Positions 17,453 through 26,796 are shown, counted from the first letter of the stretch. The stretch: 64,000 nucleotides of DNA from Burkholderia contaminans (GCF_029633825.1 NZ_CP090643.1:1-64000), one strand, 5' to 3'. Translations and numbers: made by a program. The notes: generated from the sequence alone by a model not told the origin.

Positions 17453-19090
17453 ATGTCCTTCCACTGCGAAGTTGATTCTGTCGCTGCGTTCTTTGCACCC
17501 GTCTCTGTTGACATCTTCGACGCGCTTATCGCCGAGTACAACGGCCATCGCGCGAAGATCAATGAACTAGCCGACCTGGTCTTTGGAAGCGGGTATCGGA
17601 CTGCGGTTGCGGCCTTCATCGAAGGGAACGCCGGCGACGAGAAATTGCACCGGTCTATCTACGTCGACAAGCTTTTTGCGGCCGATGGGGCAATCAAGGC
17701 GCTCAACAGCCAGTACTGGAAGCAGGCGCTGGCCTTAACGGACGTATACGAGCTTATGCCGCAGGCACGCAAAGACGCCTGGAACGAAGACATTCGAAAG
17801 ATGACGACCCCCGACTTCACGGATGCAGCTGTCCGCCCGACGATTGTCGGTCTGCTGAACATGCGCGCTCAGTTTTTGGCTGAGAAGGTGGACGGTGTAT
17901 TCCGCGGTTTGTCGGGACAGCATGTAACGAACTCACCGGAGGCATTCGGCCGACGACTCATCATCGCCGGTGTACTCGACAGCTATGGGCACGTGGACCA
18001 CTCGAAAGCCGGGTTGGTCCATGACCTACGGTGTGTTGTTGCCCGTTTCATGGGCCGCGGAGATCCGAATCGCAGCCTTACGTTCGAGTTCCTCGAGCAG
18101 ACTCGAACGAACCCCGGGAGTTGGCTTGCAGCGGACGGCGGCGCGCTTCGCGTTCGAACTTACAAGAATGGGAATGCGCATATGGAGGTTCACGCCGAAA
18201 TGGCATGGCGCCTGAATTCGATCCTTGCGCATTTGTACCCAACCGCAATTCCTTCCCAGTTCCGCCAGAAGCCAAAGCGGCAACCGAAGGTGTACACGCA
18301 GCTACTTCGCCCGCTGCCCTTCCCTATCCTGGAGCTTCTTGCTCGGTGTTTGTCAACGCTGCGTTATGCGAAAGGAAACTACATTTGGTTTGACCATGAC
18401 AGCATCTCTAGCCCCCACCTCGAAGGTGCAATTTGTGCGCTGGAATCGGTCGGTGGTACCCGCGACTCTGAGCGCCGGCATTGGGTCAACTTCGCCTACC
18501 CACCGGAGACGGTGCTACGCGAGATAGTTGCGACCGGGTGTCTGCCGGATCAGGCAACTTTTCAGTTTCACCAAACGTCCGAGCGACTCGCTAAGGATGC
18601 TGTCGCATGGGCAGAAGTCGGGGATTCGGACCGAGTTCTTGAGCCGAGCGCTGGTCAGGGAGCAATTGCCGCCCATCTGCCTGCAGCGCGTCTCCAATGC
18701 GTTGAGCTCTCGAGCTTGCATTGTGCTGTTCTTCGAGCTCGCGGATTCACCGCCGACGAAGGCGACTTCATTGCGTGGTCCGACGCGGCCGCTCAGCGCG
18801 GACGACTGTTTGACGTGGTTGTGATGAACCCGCCGTTCTCCGATGGACGGGCACAACTGCACGTCGAGCGCGCATATCGGTTACTGGCGCCTGGTGGCAG
18901 GTTGGTTGCGGTAGTTCCGGGCTCGCTCAACGGTAGGCAGTTTCTGTCTGGAGTCGAGATCGAGTATTCGCGTGCCTATGAGTCGGAATTCGAGACAGCA
19001 AGCGTGTCGGTCCTGCTGATGCGAGCACGGTGCCCGGGCATCGCGGAGTGCAGTCCCTCAAGTGACGCAACGATGCAGGAGGCAGCATGA
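17453..19090 (+). CDS. DUF4942-type domain fused to a SAM-dependent DNA methyltransferase
   Basis: The C-terminal ~150 residues form a class I methyltransferase: SAM-binding VLEPSAGQGA (395-404), an acidic strand end (QCVEL), and the catalytic NPPF (459-462) of amino-methylating enzymes, most likely adenine-N6. The N-terminal ~280 residues match the DUF4942 domain that precedes such methylases on plasmids and phages and probably binds DNA. ATG 17453 has no clear Shine-Dalgarno. The stop overlaps the start of the next gene by four bases (ATGA), so the two are translationally coupled. Orphan methylase (no restriction gene seen); a role in protecting the element's DNA or in a larger modification pathway is inferred. 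Confidence 0.8.
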   Translation: MSFHCEVDSVAAFFAPVSVDIFDALIAEYNGHRAKINELADLVFGSGYRTAVAAFIEGNAGDEKLHRSIYVDKLFAADGAIKALNSQYWKQALALTDVYELMPQARKDAWNEDIRKMTTPDFTDAAVRPTIVGLLNMRAQFLAEKVDGVFRGLSGQHVTNSPEAFGRRLIIAGVLDSYGHVDHSKAGLVHDLRCVVARFMGRGDPNRSLTFEFLEQTRTNPGSWLAADGGALRVRTYKNGNAHMEVHAEMAWRLNSILAHLYPTAIPSQFRQKPKRQPKVYTQLLRPLPFPILELLARCLSTLRYAKGNYIWFDHDSISSPHLEGAICALESVGGTRDSERRHWVNFAYPPETVLREIVATGCLPDQATFQFHQTSERLAKDAVAWAEVGDSDRVLEPSAGQGAIAAHLPAARLQCVELSSLHCAVLRARGFTADEGDFIAWSDAAAQRGRLFDVVVMNPPFSDGRAQLHVERAYRLLAPGGRLVAVVPGSLNGRQFLSGVEIEYSRAYESEFETASVSVLLMRARCPGIAECSPSSDATMQEAA

Positions 19091-20247
19091 AGGCCCCAAC
19101 CTCTCTTCAAGTTACGGTATCTCCGGAGGTTGAGCAGCTGCTGCTCGCAGGTGCCGCATGTGCGGTGGGTGTCTCCGGCGGAAAGGATAGTCAGGCCTGC
19201 GCCTTGGCGGTCGACGCGTATCTTAATCGGATCGGCCACACGGGTCCGCGGGTTCTCATACACGCCGACCTAGGTCGAGTCGAGTGGGCCGACAGTCTGC
19301 CGGTATGCGAGAAGCTGGCGCAGCATCTCGGTTACGAGTTGATGGTTGTGCGCCGCCAGGCCGGCGATATGCTTGCTCGTTGGCAAGGACGCTGGAGGGC
19401 GAACCTCAAGCGCTATCGCGAACTCTCATGTGTGAAGCTCATTTTGCCTTGGAGCACTCCGGCAATGCGGTTTTGTACTTCAGAGTTGAAGACCTCTGTA
19501 ATCGCTTCAGAACTGAAGAAGCGATTCCCGTCGACGCCGGTCGTGAACGTCACGGGTGTCCGTCGCGAGGAAAGCACTGCGCGAAGCAAGATGCCCGTCT
19601 GGGCGCCAATGCAGAAACTTCAGCGGCGAAATCTTGAGGGCGTTTCGTGGAACGCAATTATCGATGCGCCGAAAGGGGCCGTGCTCGACGCGATTCACGA
19701 GGGCGGACTCGTGCTACACGAAGCGTACACGAAATACAACACGTCACGAGTGTCATGCGTCTACTGCATCATGAGTTCAGAGAGTGATCTTCGAGCGGCC
19801 GCTACATGCGTAGACAACGCACCGCTACTTCGAGAGATGGTCGATCTCGAATGCGAGTCTACCTTCGCCTTCCAAGGGGACAAGTGGCTTGCGGACGTCG
19901 CACCTCACCTTTTGACTCGGGAAATGTGTGAGCGTGTGGAGGCTGCGAAGGTGGCTGCGGACAAGCGGCGCACAGCGGAGGCGCGAATTCCCAAGCATTT
20001 GCTATATGTCCGTGGATGGCCGACGTTGGTTCCGTCGATCGAGGAAGCAGACCTCATTGCGTCGGTTCGACGCGAAGTGGCGGCAGCACTGGGTATCGAC
20101 GTCCAGTGCGTTACCGGTCCCGAAGTCCGCGAACGATATGAAGCACTTTTTTGTAAACACGAAGCGAGCCACTCGATCGGTTCAGGAGAAGACCATACGG
20201 TCGAGGGCTTAGTGCAGATGAATTTCGAGTTCGACCTAACGATTTAG
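19087..20247 (+). CDS. PP-loop ATPase of the PAPS-reductase/DndC-like family
   Basis: SGGKDSQA (30-37) is the pyrophosphate-binding PP-loop, and GVRREES (~157-163) matches the G-x-R-x-E-E/S motif of PAPS reductases and DndC-type proteins. Cysteines at 115, 130, 224 and 227 are placed so that they could hold an iron-sulfur cluster, as in DndC and some PAPS reductases. Family members activate sulfate or, in Dnd/Ssp systems, support sulfur insertion into the DNA backbone. Here the gene is translationally coupled (ATGA) to a DNA methyltransferase, which suggests a nucleic-acid substrate rather than assimilatory sulfate reduction. No DndA/B/D/E homologue is seen. Reaction uncertain. Confidence 0.75.
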   Translation: MKAPTSLQVTVSPEVEQLLLAGAACAVGVSGGKDSQACALAVDAYLNRIGHTGPRVLIHADLGRVEWADSLPVCEKLAQHLGYELMVVRRQAGDMLARWQGRWRANLKRYRELSCVKLILPWSTPAMRFCTSELKTSVIASELKKRFPSTPVVNVTGVRREESTARSKMPVWAPMQKLQRRNLEGVSWNAIIDAPKGAVLDAIHEGGLVLHEAYTKYNTSRVSCVYCIMSSESDLRAAATCVDNAPLLREMVDLECESTFAFQGDKWLADVAPHLLTREMCERVEAAKVAADKRRTAEARIPKHLLYVRGWPTLVPSIEEADLIASVRREVAAALGIDVQCVTGPEVRERYEALFCKHEASHSIGSGEDHTVEGLVQMNFEFDLTI

Positions 20248-20361
20248 GTCTGGCGCCTATTCACTCGGCACGAAGGCTGCATCGTTGATGCCGTTGGTGT
20301 CTCGGCCGTATCGTCTGGGGCCCCGCTAGACCGAATGTCGTACCTAACGGGCTGCCCCTGA

Positions 20362-20649
20362 TCACTGGGGCGTGGCTGACGATGCGTCCATGGCGGCGAG
20401 AATCAAGTGCTGCTCAGTATCACGCGCCATTGCCTCAAACTCTTCTCTTGTCAAAATTCGCTGTCCGTCGAAGGTCCCCTGCTCGCGAAGGTCAGATTCG
20501 TACTTACGCGCGGACGCCATCACGAACGACAGAACGTCTGAGATGGTCTTGAGCTCGCCGGTCTCGATCGCTCGCCGAATGTCTACCGACTCGTACATTC
20601 GTCCCGCAAACTCGTGCGTCACTTCGTAGGTTAGGAGGGGCTTCGTCAT
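20362..20649 (-). CDS. Unknown small protein, 95 aa
   Basis: ATG 20649 lies eight bases after AGAGGA. The protein is mostly helical and acidic, with no membrane segment. It sits between the convergent end of the PP-loop gene and the divergent TPR gene. No family recognised; an accessory or antitoxin-like protein cannot be excluded, but no toxin partner is adjacent. Confidence 0.55.
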   Translation of the reverse strand: MTKPLLTYEVTHEFAGRMYESVDIRRAIETGELKTISDVLSFVMASARKYESDLREQGTFDGQRILTREEFEAMARDTEQHLILAAMDASSATPQ

Positions 20650-20910
20650 TGTGAATCCTCTGACTCATGGTCGGCTGGTTGGCGGTTGCGTCCGCGAGCA
20701 TTTTCCGCAAACTCGCGAGTGAGCAATCGGTGCATCACAGTAGCCCAGCGGCGCTCGGGCGATTACAGTACACGGCGCCCTCCCCGTAGAGAAATCGGAA
20801 AAGTACGGTTTTCCGGTCGAGTTTTGGACACCAGGTCGGTCGGCCACAACCGAAAATGCAAATGCACTTTTTGCGTGACCAATCTTCCAGTTCCTGCAAG
20901 GAATCTGTCC

Positions 20911-21708
20911 ATGCTTCGACCGATTCGCCGTTCCCTTCTTCCGATTGCCCTCTTCGGCCAATGCGTTTTAGCGCATGCGGAGCCGTCCGTGACCGACGTC
21001 GACGCGGCAATCAAAGCCGGCCAGTACATCCAGGCCGAGCAGTTGGTCAAGGAGGCAGCTCCGAATCATCCTGGTAGTCCGCGGATTCACTACATGCTTG
21101 CCCAGGTCCTGTCGCGACTGCCTGGACGCGAGGAGGAAGCGCGCCAGGAGTATCAGCAGGCGATGCGTCTAAATCCGCAACTCCCATTCGCCGATACGAT
21201 CGAGATCAACGCGCTGCAGGAACGCCTTCGTCTGAACGAGCCGGCTCATCCCCCGGAAGCTATGCCGCAAGCGCCTATGCAGCTCCAGCAAGCGCCTGCG
21301 CCGTCAGCGACCCAGCAAGCGCCGCTGCCTCCGGGGCCGAAGGTCGTTCCGTTCAGACCTCATCTGCAACAGCCGCAGCTCGGCTTGTACGATCGCGGCA
21401 TGCTCTTCATTCAGGAAAACAACATTGCCGTCGCAGCTGTCGTTGGGGTGCTTGCCGTGGTGTTGATCGGCTGGTCCTTCGTGGGCCGGAAGAAGAATGG
21501 TGATGGCTCGCGGAAGAAGAAAGACAGGAAGTCGTCGCGCCGCCGAGAGCCAACGGTGCCAGCGGACGAAGCCGGGCAAGAGGCAGAAACGTTTGAATAT
21601 CGCGATGGGGTAGCGCCGCAGCACGACTCGGCGGAGCGGCGCGACGTCCCGGGAGAGTGGACCCCGCAACATCAGCACGACGACGAGCGCGACGAATTCG
21701 TCCGATAG
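20911..21708 (+). CDS. Exported TPR-containing membrane protein, 265 aa
   Basis: ATG 20911 follows AAGGA; TTCC just before can pair with GGAA of the ribosome site. Residues 1-23 are a signal peptide ending A-H-A. Residues ~25-110 form about two tetratricopeptide repeats (PRIHYMLAQVLSRL, then EYQQAMRLNPQLPF). A Pro/Gln/Ala-rich linker (~115-155) leads to one transmembrane helix (~170-192, IAVAAVVGVLAVVLIGW) and a highly charged cytoplasmic tail. So the TPR region faces the periplasm. Likely a scaffold in an envelope complex; partner unknown. Confidence 0.7.
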   Translation: MLRPIRRSLLPIALFGQCVLAHAEPSVTDVDAAIKAGQYIQAEQLVKEAAPNHPGSPRIHYMLAQVLSRLPGREEEARQEYQQAMRLNPQLPFADTIEINALQERLRLNEPAHPPEAMPQAPMQLQQAPAPSATQQAPLPPGPKVVPFRPHLQQPQLGLYDRGMLFIQENNIAVAAVVGVLAVVLIGWSFVGRKKNGDGSRKKKDRKSSRRREPTVPADEAGQEAETFEYRDGVAPQHDSAERRDVPGEWTPQHQHDDERDEFVR

Positions 21709-21726
21709 GACGATGACCGACGCCCC

Positions 21727-22785
21727 TCAAACCGGAACATATCCCGTATGGGCCGGAGTGATTCGCAGCAAGCGCAGGATGTTGCGGGGATTCTCGATGC
21801 CAAGCAGACGTGCCACGACGTCAACGGACGCACCATTCAGAAGTTGCCGACGAGCGTACGTGTTGCGCAGCACTCGCGGCCCCATGTCGTTTCCGTGAAA
21901 TTCGATAGCTTGGAGTACCTTCCGAACCTCGAGATATACCCGGGTGGTTGACAGGGCGCCTCCACCCTTCCCCGGAAATGCAACCTCTGGATCAGCTCCG
22001 CTCGGCCCGCCCCCCAACTGGCGTTCCTCAACCCACTCGCGAATTGCGGCGACGCTGGACTGCGCAAGAGGCGCGCGGTAGTGGTCCACGTTATTCTGAG
22101 GAACACACTCGAACGACGGTACCGCGTCGTCGAAGATGAACTGACTTAGGCGAGCATTGCTTGCCTGTCCAGACGTGATCCCGCTTCCACTGAGCAACAG
22201 CAGCAGCGCCCTATTGCGGCGGCCGGCCCAGCTTGAGGTGTCCATCACGTTGAGCAGGTAATCCTGCAGTCGAGCGTCGACCTGGTCTGGCAGACAGACG
22301 AGCTGGGGACCAGTATCGCGTCCCGGCAATCTGCGCGTCCCGGCAAACACGGGATTCTCGGTGCGGTACCCTTCGACAACGAGGTGATTCATCACGTCGT
22401 CAATCAGGTCGGAGTGCCGTTTGAGCGTCGAACGAGTGGCCGGGCGGCTACTGGCCGGCGGCGGGCTTCCAGCACATCCAGGTTCATACGGGTTGCGGCC
22501 CTCGAGAGACGCCAAATACGCCTCAATGACATCGGGACCTGCCGAGAGGACCGATGAGCCACATGTTTTGAGAAACGTCGCGAACCGGTGGAACATCGCG
22601 GCGTATTGCCGCTGGCTCCTTTCCGAATACGGGAGATCGCCTTTACTGGTCGCGACTTCCACCACCCACCCTTTGAAAGCTTTCTCTGGATCGCTTTGCC
22701 ACTCGGCACGGGACGGTGCGCGGACGCTCTTGCCACACCCGTCACCACCAGTGCGATTGCCAGCATTCAGGCCTTGTTGATTCAT
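21727..22785 (-). CDS. Tyrosine-recombinase-fold protein with degenerate catalytic residues
   Basis: The fold is that of phage integrases/XerC: an N-terminal SAM-like DNA-binding domain (~35-145) and a C-terminal catalytic domain (~165-352). The key residues have drifted. Box I reads LLLLLSGSGITSGQ where family members have G-L-R-I-S-E, so the first Arg is missing. Box II reads PRVLRNTYARR, keeping Arg but with His changed to Asn. The LGH box reads LLGIENP and no Tyr is found at the nucleophile position. It is probably not a recombinase but may still bind DNA. ATG 22785 has GGGGAG and lies behind a Shine-Dalgarno-pairing hairpin of the common type. Confidence 0.65.
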   Translation of the reverse strand: MNQQGLNAGNRTGGDGCGKSVRAPSRAEWQSDPEKAFKGWVVEVATSKGDLPYSERSQRQYAAMFHRFATFLKTCGSSVLSAGPDVIEAYLASLEGRNPYEPGCAGSPPPASSRPATRSTLKRHSDLIDDVMNHLVVEGYRTENPVFAGTRRLPGRDTGPQLVCLPDQVDARLQDYLLNVMDTSSWAGRRNRALLLLLSGSGITSGQASNARLSQFIFDDAVPSFECVPQNNVDHYRAPLAQSSVAAIREWVEERQLGGGPSGADPEVAFPGKGGGALSTTRVYLEVRKVLQAIEFHGNDMGPRVLRNTYARRQLLNGASVDVVARLLGIENPRNILRLLRITPAHTGYVPV

Positions 22786-22820
22786 CACCGCTCCCCGATT
22801 GAAGCCTATTGGCGGGAGCG
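22783..22820 (-). promoter_or_regulatory. Shine-Dalgarno-sequestering nested hairpin leader
   Basis: On the minus strand CGCTCCC (22820-22814) is exactly complementary to GGGAGCG (22795-22789), the ribosome binding site of the ATG at 22785. A short GCC/GGC hairpin (22804-22813) sits directly between them. Unlike the other copies it lacks the U-rich bulge. Confidence 0.6.
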
Positions 22821-23016
22821 TAATGGAAAAGGCCTTTGTTTACAACTGCTTGGTCGGCATGAAAGTTGCCGCCCTCCTTCTGGTGGCTGGTGTTTGGCCC
22901 GAAGGGCCGTCCAGCTGGGGAGTAAGGCGCCAGCCGTATATTAACTTCCTCTCGCTAGCTTGCCCGGCGGGCGCGGCCAGTTATCCTCCAAATATCTCCG
23001 TATCCATGGTGGTCGA

Positions 23017-23475
23017 GTGAGTCCCCGTTCCGCGCTTCAGATCGTTTCTCTCCATACCCATGTGCCAGCTTGCCTGGTCGATAGGCAGGCGCCGACATCG
23101 CTGCCCCCTTTCCTTTCCTGGGGGCTCGTGTTTGAGCTCAGCGTAAGCGGACCTGGTGGCGGGGCCGCCGAGATGGGGCGTACGAACCTACCTGGTGACG
23201 GCACCCTGTGGCCTGCACACGGGCTACCCTGGGGCCCGGACTCCGAACACGCCTGTGAGCTTGCTCGGCGCGTGGTGACGCTTCTACGACCCGATTGGAG
23301 AGCGTCGTTCTGGTCAAACGAGTTCCTTGAGGAGGTAGTGACGGACTTCGCTCGTTGCTTTCTCATCCCGGCGCCCGTCTCGGGTGGCCACGTATCTCGG
23401 GGCGAAATGAACCGCTGGCTCGAGTCGCAAGGGCTTTCCGTGCGGCCGTTGCTGACGTCCATTGCCGTCGCGTAG
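23017..23475 (+). CDS. Unknown protein, ~152 aa, start uncertain
   Basis: The C-terminal ~100 residues look like a real protein (a helix with FWSNEFLEEVVTDFARCF, then a turn and EMNRWLESQGL). The start is unclear: GTG 23017 has no good ribosome site, and the frame extends further to 22960. No family recognised. It precedes the PRTase-CE-like gene by 130 bases on the same strand and might be its partner. Confidence 0.4.
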   Translation: MSPRSALQIVSLHTHVPACLVDRQAPTSLPPFLSWGLVFELSVSGPGGGAAEMGRTNLPGDGTLWPAHGLPWGPDSEHACELARRVVTLLRPDWRASFWSNEFLEEVVTDFARCFLIPAPVSGGHVSRGEMNRWLESQGLSVRPLLTSIAVA

Positions 23476-23607
23476 ACGGTTGGATAGACGCTTCGTACCG
23501 GCAGGTCTACGTGGGTGGGGAGCTAATTGTGGCGTGCTCCGGCTAGCGCAGTCGGCGGACGGGTGTTCCGGTGGCCAGCATGCGGCTGCATGCTTTAAGC
23601 TCTGTCG

Positions 23608-25455
23608 ATGAGCTCAAAACTTTTCCCCAAAATAGACCACACGACCGTTGCCGACACGATCGGCCGGACCCACTACCTCAGTCTTCCGTGGCATTTCATA
23701 TCAATCTCGGACCTGAAGGTCCAGGTAGACGCGACGAAACCCTCTGTTCCCCGAGGGCAAACGTTTCGGAAATGGAGGGCCATCCGCGCCGGCTCAAGCC
23801 GGTTGATCGTAGACGTGCCGGATGAGATCAAGCGGTTCCATAAGCTGGATCTCTACAGTGACTACGTCCTCGGGCTTCGGGCATCTGACGTCAAGCCCAA
23901 GCACCTGACGGAGCTATTTCGGCGCTTTCGGGAGTATGTCGCCAAGGATGTATACCCGCAGCCGGGACAGGCGGCGCCGCATGGTACGTGTTCGCTGCTC
24001 TTGGCCCCGATACTGAAGTGGAGAAGCATTGCACCGAAGGTCGGCACCGAACTCGTCAATATTCTTGAAGACGTGATCGATGCAACATCGACCCGGCTTC
24101 GCTCCGACTATAGCGCCGACCTACTCGCATACCAGAACTTCCTCTTTTTCACCTACTTAGTCACGGCGCAGGTCGTGGAGGTTGGCGTTAGCGCAGCGAC
24201 CGGCTCCAGACTCCTGAATGCGTTCCGGCACACCGGTCCTGGCAAGTGGGCGTCGACGAGATCAAATGTACGAGTGCAGTTCGCCGCCCTCATGTTGGCA
24301 TTCCTTCAGCGGTTCTATGACCTCGACAAGCCATTCGGCACCAAGCTTGGATTTAGTCATAACGTCCTAGCTGACCTTCGAGAGGTCTTTCACGATGCGG
24401 GAAACTCTGAGTTCGAAGCAGAATTTGCGCCGTCTCAGTGGGTCTTCCGTTGGATGGTCGACAAATTGGACGCTGAGGTCTTCAGTACCATGCGGCGAGC
24501 GGAAATCTCGGGTCTCGCTGCGTTGAGCTACGTCGAACAGAACCTAGTTGTTGAGCTCGTCAGGAGATTTTCAGAATACAGAGTCCCGATCTCAGTAGAG
24601 AGTGCGACGAACTTTATCCTACAATTTGGAAGTACTCAGCGAATCCGCGGCGCAATTCGGCTGCTGACACATGTCAAATTCTATCGCCTCTGGGAACTTG
24701 CTCAGTCCGTTGAGCGTCTCCTCACCGCGGAGCTCAACCGATCGGGTGGAGAAGAGCTTGTGATCTCCGCATTTGGAGAGCACACGGGAAGCGCAGCGAT
24801 CATGAACTATCTGGTGGCGCACTCTGCCCTCGCGAGTTCGGTAAAGTTCGAGCCAAACCTCCCCGCTGCGCTCGCAGCGACGCCATCTAATGGGTCTATC
24901 TACATAGTCGACGATTGTTTGTTGAGCGGAACGCAAGGCCTCAATACGCTCGGTGACCTGATGGGCACGCGAGTGACAAAAAGCCACCACACCGTGCACG
25001 CCCAGAAGCTGACGGCGAGTGACAAGCGGCGCCTCAGGAATCGGAACTTGCGGTTTACGTACGGCGTCGCAATGGACGACGGAATGACCCGCTTCGCAGG
25101 AGAAGAGTATGCGGCAGTGGGCCTCGACCCGGACCGTGCCAAGGTGCTCTTCGGCACCATCGAGCCGGTTCGCTCGAGGATCTTCGACCCCCTTGGTCCG
25201 GTCGGCTGGCTCAATGAAGATGAGCGGGATGAGATGAAGGCTTTCTGCGAGGACGTCGGCTACCGCATTCTCGAGCGTCGGTCGACGGCAAAAGGCTGGT
25301 CGGACCAGCGCCGTCGCGAAAGTGCACTTGGGTTCTCGGACAGACAGCGCTTACTTGTCTTCCCGTACAACGTGCCCAAATCAACCCTGACGCTGTTGTG
25401 GGAGCGATCGTCGGGCGACTTCCATTGGAACCCCCTGTTCCCAGGCTTTGACTGA
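23608..25455 (+). CDS. PRTase-CE-like protein, 615 aa
   Basis: Residues ~340-500 form a phosphoribosyltransferase-like domain. The signature IYIVDDCLLSGTQ (431-443) has the VDD...SGT pattern of the PRPP-binding loop in type I PRTases, and the preceding helix RIRGAIRLLTHVKFY fits the 'PRTase-CE' family described in prokaryotic conflict systems. The first ~310 residues are a helical domain I do not recognise; the last ~110 include an FPYN turn common at the end of this family. No membrane segment. ATG 23608 lacks a strong ribosome site. Such proteins are predicted immune effectors or sensors; activity unknown. The location in an accessory block fits that. Confidence 0.6.
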   Translation: MSSKLFPKIDHTTVADTIGRTHYLSLPWHFISISDLKVQVDATKPSVPRGQTFRKWRAIRAGSSRLIVDVPDEIKRFHKLDLYSDYVLGLRASDVKPKHLTELFRRFREYVAKDVYPQPGQAAPHGTCSLLLAPILKWRSIAPKVGTELVNILEDVIDATSTRLRSDYSADLLAYQNFLFFTYLVTAQVVEVGVSAATGSRLLNAFRHTGPGKWASTRSNVRVQFAALMLAFLQRFYDLDKPFGTKLGFSHNVLADLREVFHDAGNSEFEAEFAPSQWVFRWMVDKLDAEVFSTMRRAEISGLAALSYVEQNLVVELVRRFSEYRVPISVESATNFILQFGSTQRIRGAIRLLTHVKFYRLWELAQSVERLLTAELNRSGGEELVISAFGEHTGSAAIMNYLVAHSALASSVKFEPNLPAALAATPSNGSIYIVDDCLLSGTQGLNTLGDLMGTRVTKSHHTVHAQKLTASDKRRLRNRNLRFTYGVAMDDGMTRFAGEEYAAVGLDPDRAKVLFGTIEPVRSRIFDPLGPVGWLNEDERDEMKAFCEDVGYRILERRSTAKGWSDQRRRESALGFSDRQRLLVFPYNVPKSTLTLLWERSSGDFHWNPLFPGFD

Positions 25456-25580
25456 GGAGGCTTAACGATCGCGGCGAGATCGCGTGCGACGCGTCAAAGC
25501 GCGATTCATCGCTGCACCTAGGATGCGGGTCAATTGAGAGTGCAAGTCGTATCGACTGCGGCTGGTCGGGAGGATCCGCC

Positions 25581-25616
25581 AAAAAAAGCGGCCACCCCAT
25601 AACACTGGGGGGCCGC
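25581..25616 (-). terminator. Rho-independent terminator of the primase gene
   Basis: On the minus strand GCGGCCCCCC and GGGGTGGCCGC form a GC stem followed by TTTTTTT (25587-25581). It ends 20 bases after the primase stop and also separates it from the convergent PRTase-CE gene. Confidence 0.9.
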
Positions 25617-25635
25617 CTACTCGAACGTCGCATCA

Positions 25636-26796
25636 TCACGCTGCCTGACGAAACGTCCCCGTCTGCTGGCGCAGACGCTCCTTTTGTTCCCTTCTCGCTG
25701 CACGATCGGCGAGACGCTTCTCACGACGGTCGTACTGCAGTTTCCAGATGTCACAGAAATCGACACCTTCCTGAACTGACGCGATCACGTTGACTCGCTT
25801 GCCCATCGCCCGCAACTTCTCGGCCAGTAGGCCCGCATGGTACTCGCCTGGGCGGATCTTCACGACTTCACCTTCCCGCTCGTCGCCCTTCTTTGCTCTC
25901 TTCTCTTGCTCGCGATCCCGATCTGCGTAGATAAAGATGGTGTCGTATTTGCTCCAGTCGAGGTCCGCACGGCCGAGATTGCCACAGTCCAGCATGCTGC
26001 GTACTTCGATTCGATTCCCGTACTTGGCCACAACGGCAAAGCCCGTTTCTGCACCTTCAGTCAGCGCCAGCGTGCGCGAAACGGCGTTGTTGAGCCGAGT
26101 CGAGCCACCAGCCGGACCATCTGGTGATGACATTTGCTTCTTCGCGGCCGGCTTCCCCTTCGCATCGACGAATGGAACCTTCTCGCCGTCGGGCGTCAGG
26201 TAGATTCGTTGAAGCGTCCGGGCCGTCTTGTCGCCGGCGGCAACCAGCCGCTGCAACAGCACCGGAAACTTCCCCATATCTCTTCCATCGTGCCCCCGGT
26301 ACGTCAACCCGGGGTGATGTCGGACATCTGGGCCAAGCCAATCCAGCTGTAGGCCGGGCACGCGGTGACATAGATACTTCCAGACTGGGGAGTCCTCCGT
26401 GATCGGAAGGCTCTGCTCCCACGTATTGCGAAGTTCAGCACGCAGTTGCTCGGGGCTCTTCTCCTTCCGCACGCGTACCTTCGGGACAAAGGTAGAGGGC
26501 GCCTTACCCTGGTTGTAACGCTTTGTCGCTAGCTCGTAAAAAATCTCGGCGATGGGCTTGCCGGTGACTTCGTGAATAACTCCAAGAAGGTTCCCGCCGG
26601 TATCGCATTTTGCGCAATACCAACCGGATCCACCCTTTCCCCGACGATCCCAAATTACTCGGAACGTCGAACTACCGGTGCAGAACGGGCACGGTCCCCA
26701 CTTACCGCTAAGGATCTTCTCGTCTTGCACGTAATACGGCAGCACATTCTTCCAGTCGATCGAATCAACGTCGACTCGCTCTTTCGAATCGTTCAT
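25636..26796 (-). CDS. DNA primase: zinc ribbon plus TOPRIM domain
   Basis: Four cysteines (36, 39, 61, 64) make a CHC2-type zinc ribbon that recognises template DNA. The TOPRIM domain follows, with its conserved Glu in LTEGAET (245-251) and the D-x-D in FIYADRDRE (288-296) that bind the catalytic metals. There is no helicase domain, so it is a plasmid/phage-type stand-alone primase of 386 residues. A basic C-terminal helix ends the protein. ATG 26796 follows AGAGG and lies in the common nested-hairpin leader; a longer frame to 26880 would run through that leader. It stands next to ssb on the same strand but as a separate unit, consistent with the element's own replication. Confidence 0.85.
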   Translation of the reverse strand: MNDSKERVDVDSIDWKNVLPYYVQDEKILSGKWGPCPFCTGSSTFRVIWDRRGKGGSGWYCAKCDTGGNLLGVIHEVTGKPIAEIFYELATKRYNQGKAPSTFVPKVRVRKEKSPEQLRAELRNTWEQSLPITEDSPVWKYLCHRVPGLQLDWLGPDVRHHPGLTYRGHDGRDMGKFPVLLQRLVAAGDKTARTLQRIYLTPDGEKVPFVDAKGKPAAKKQMSSPDGPAGGSTRLNNAVSRTLALTEGAETGFAVVAKYGNRIEVRSMLDCGNLGRADLDWSKYDTIFIYADRDREQEKRAKKGDEREGEVVKIRPGEYHAGLLAEKLRAMGKRVNVIASVQEGVDFCDIWKLQYDRREKRLADRAARREQKERLRQQTGTFRQAA

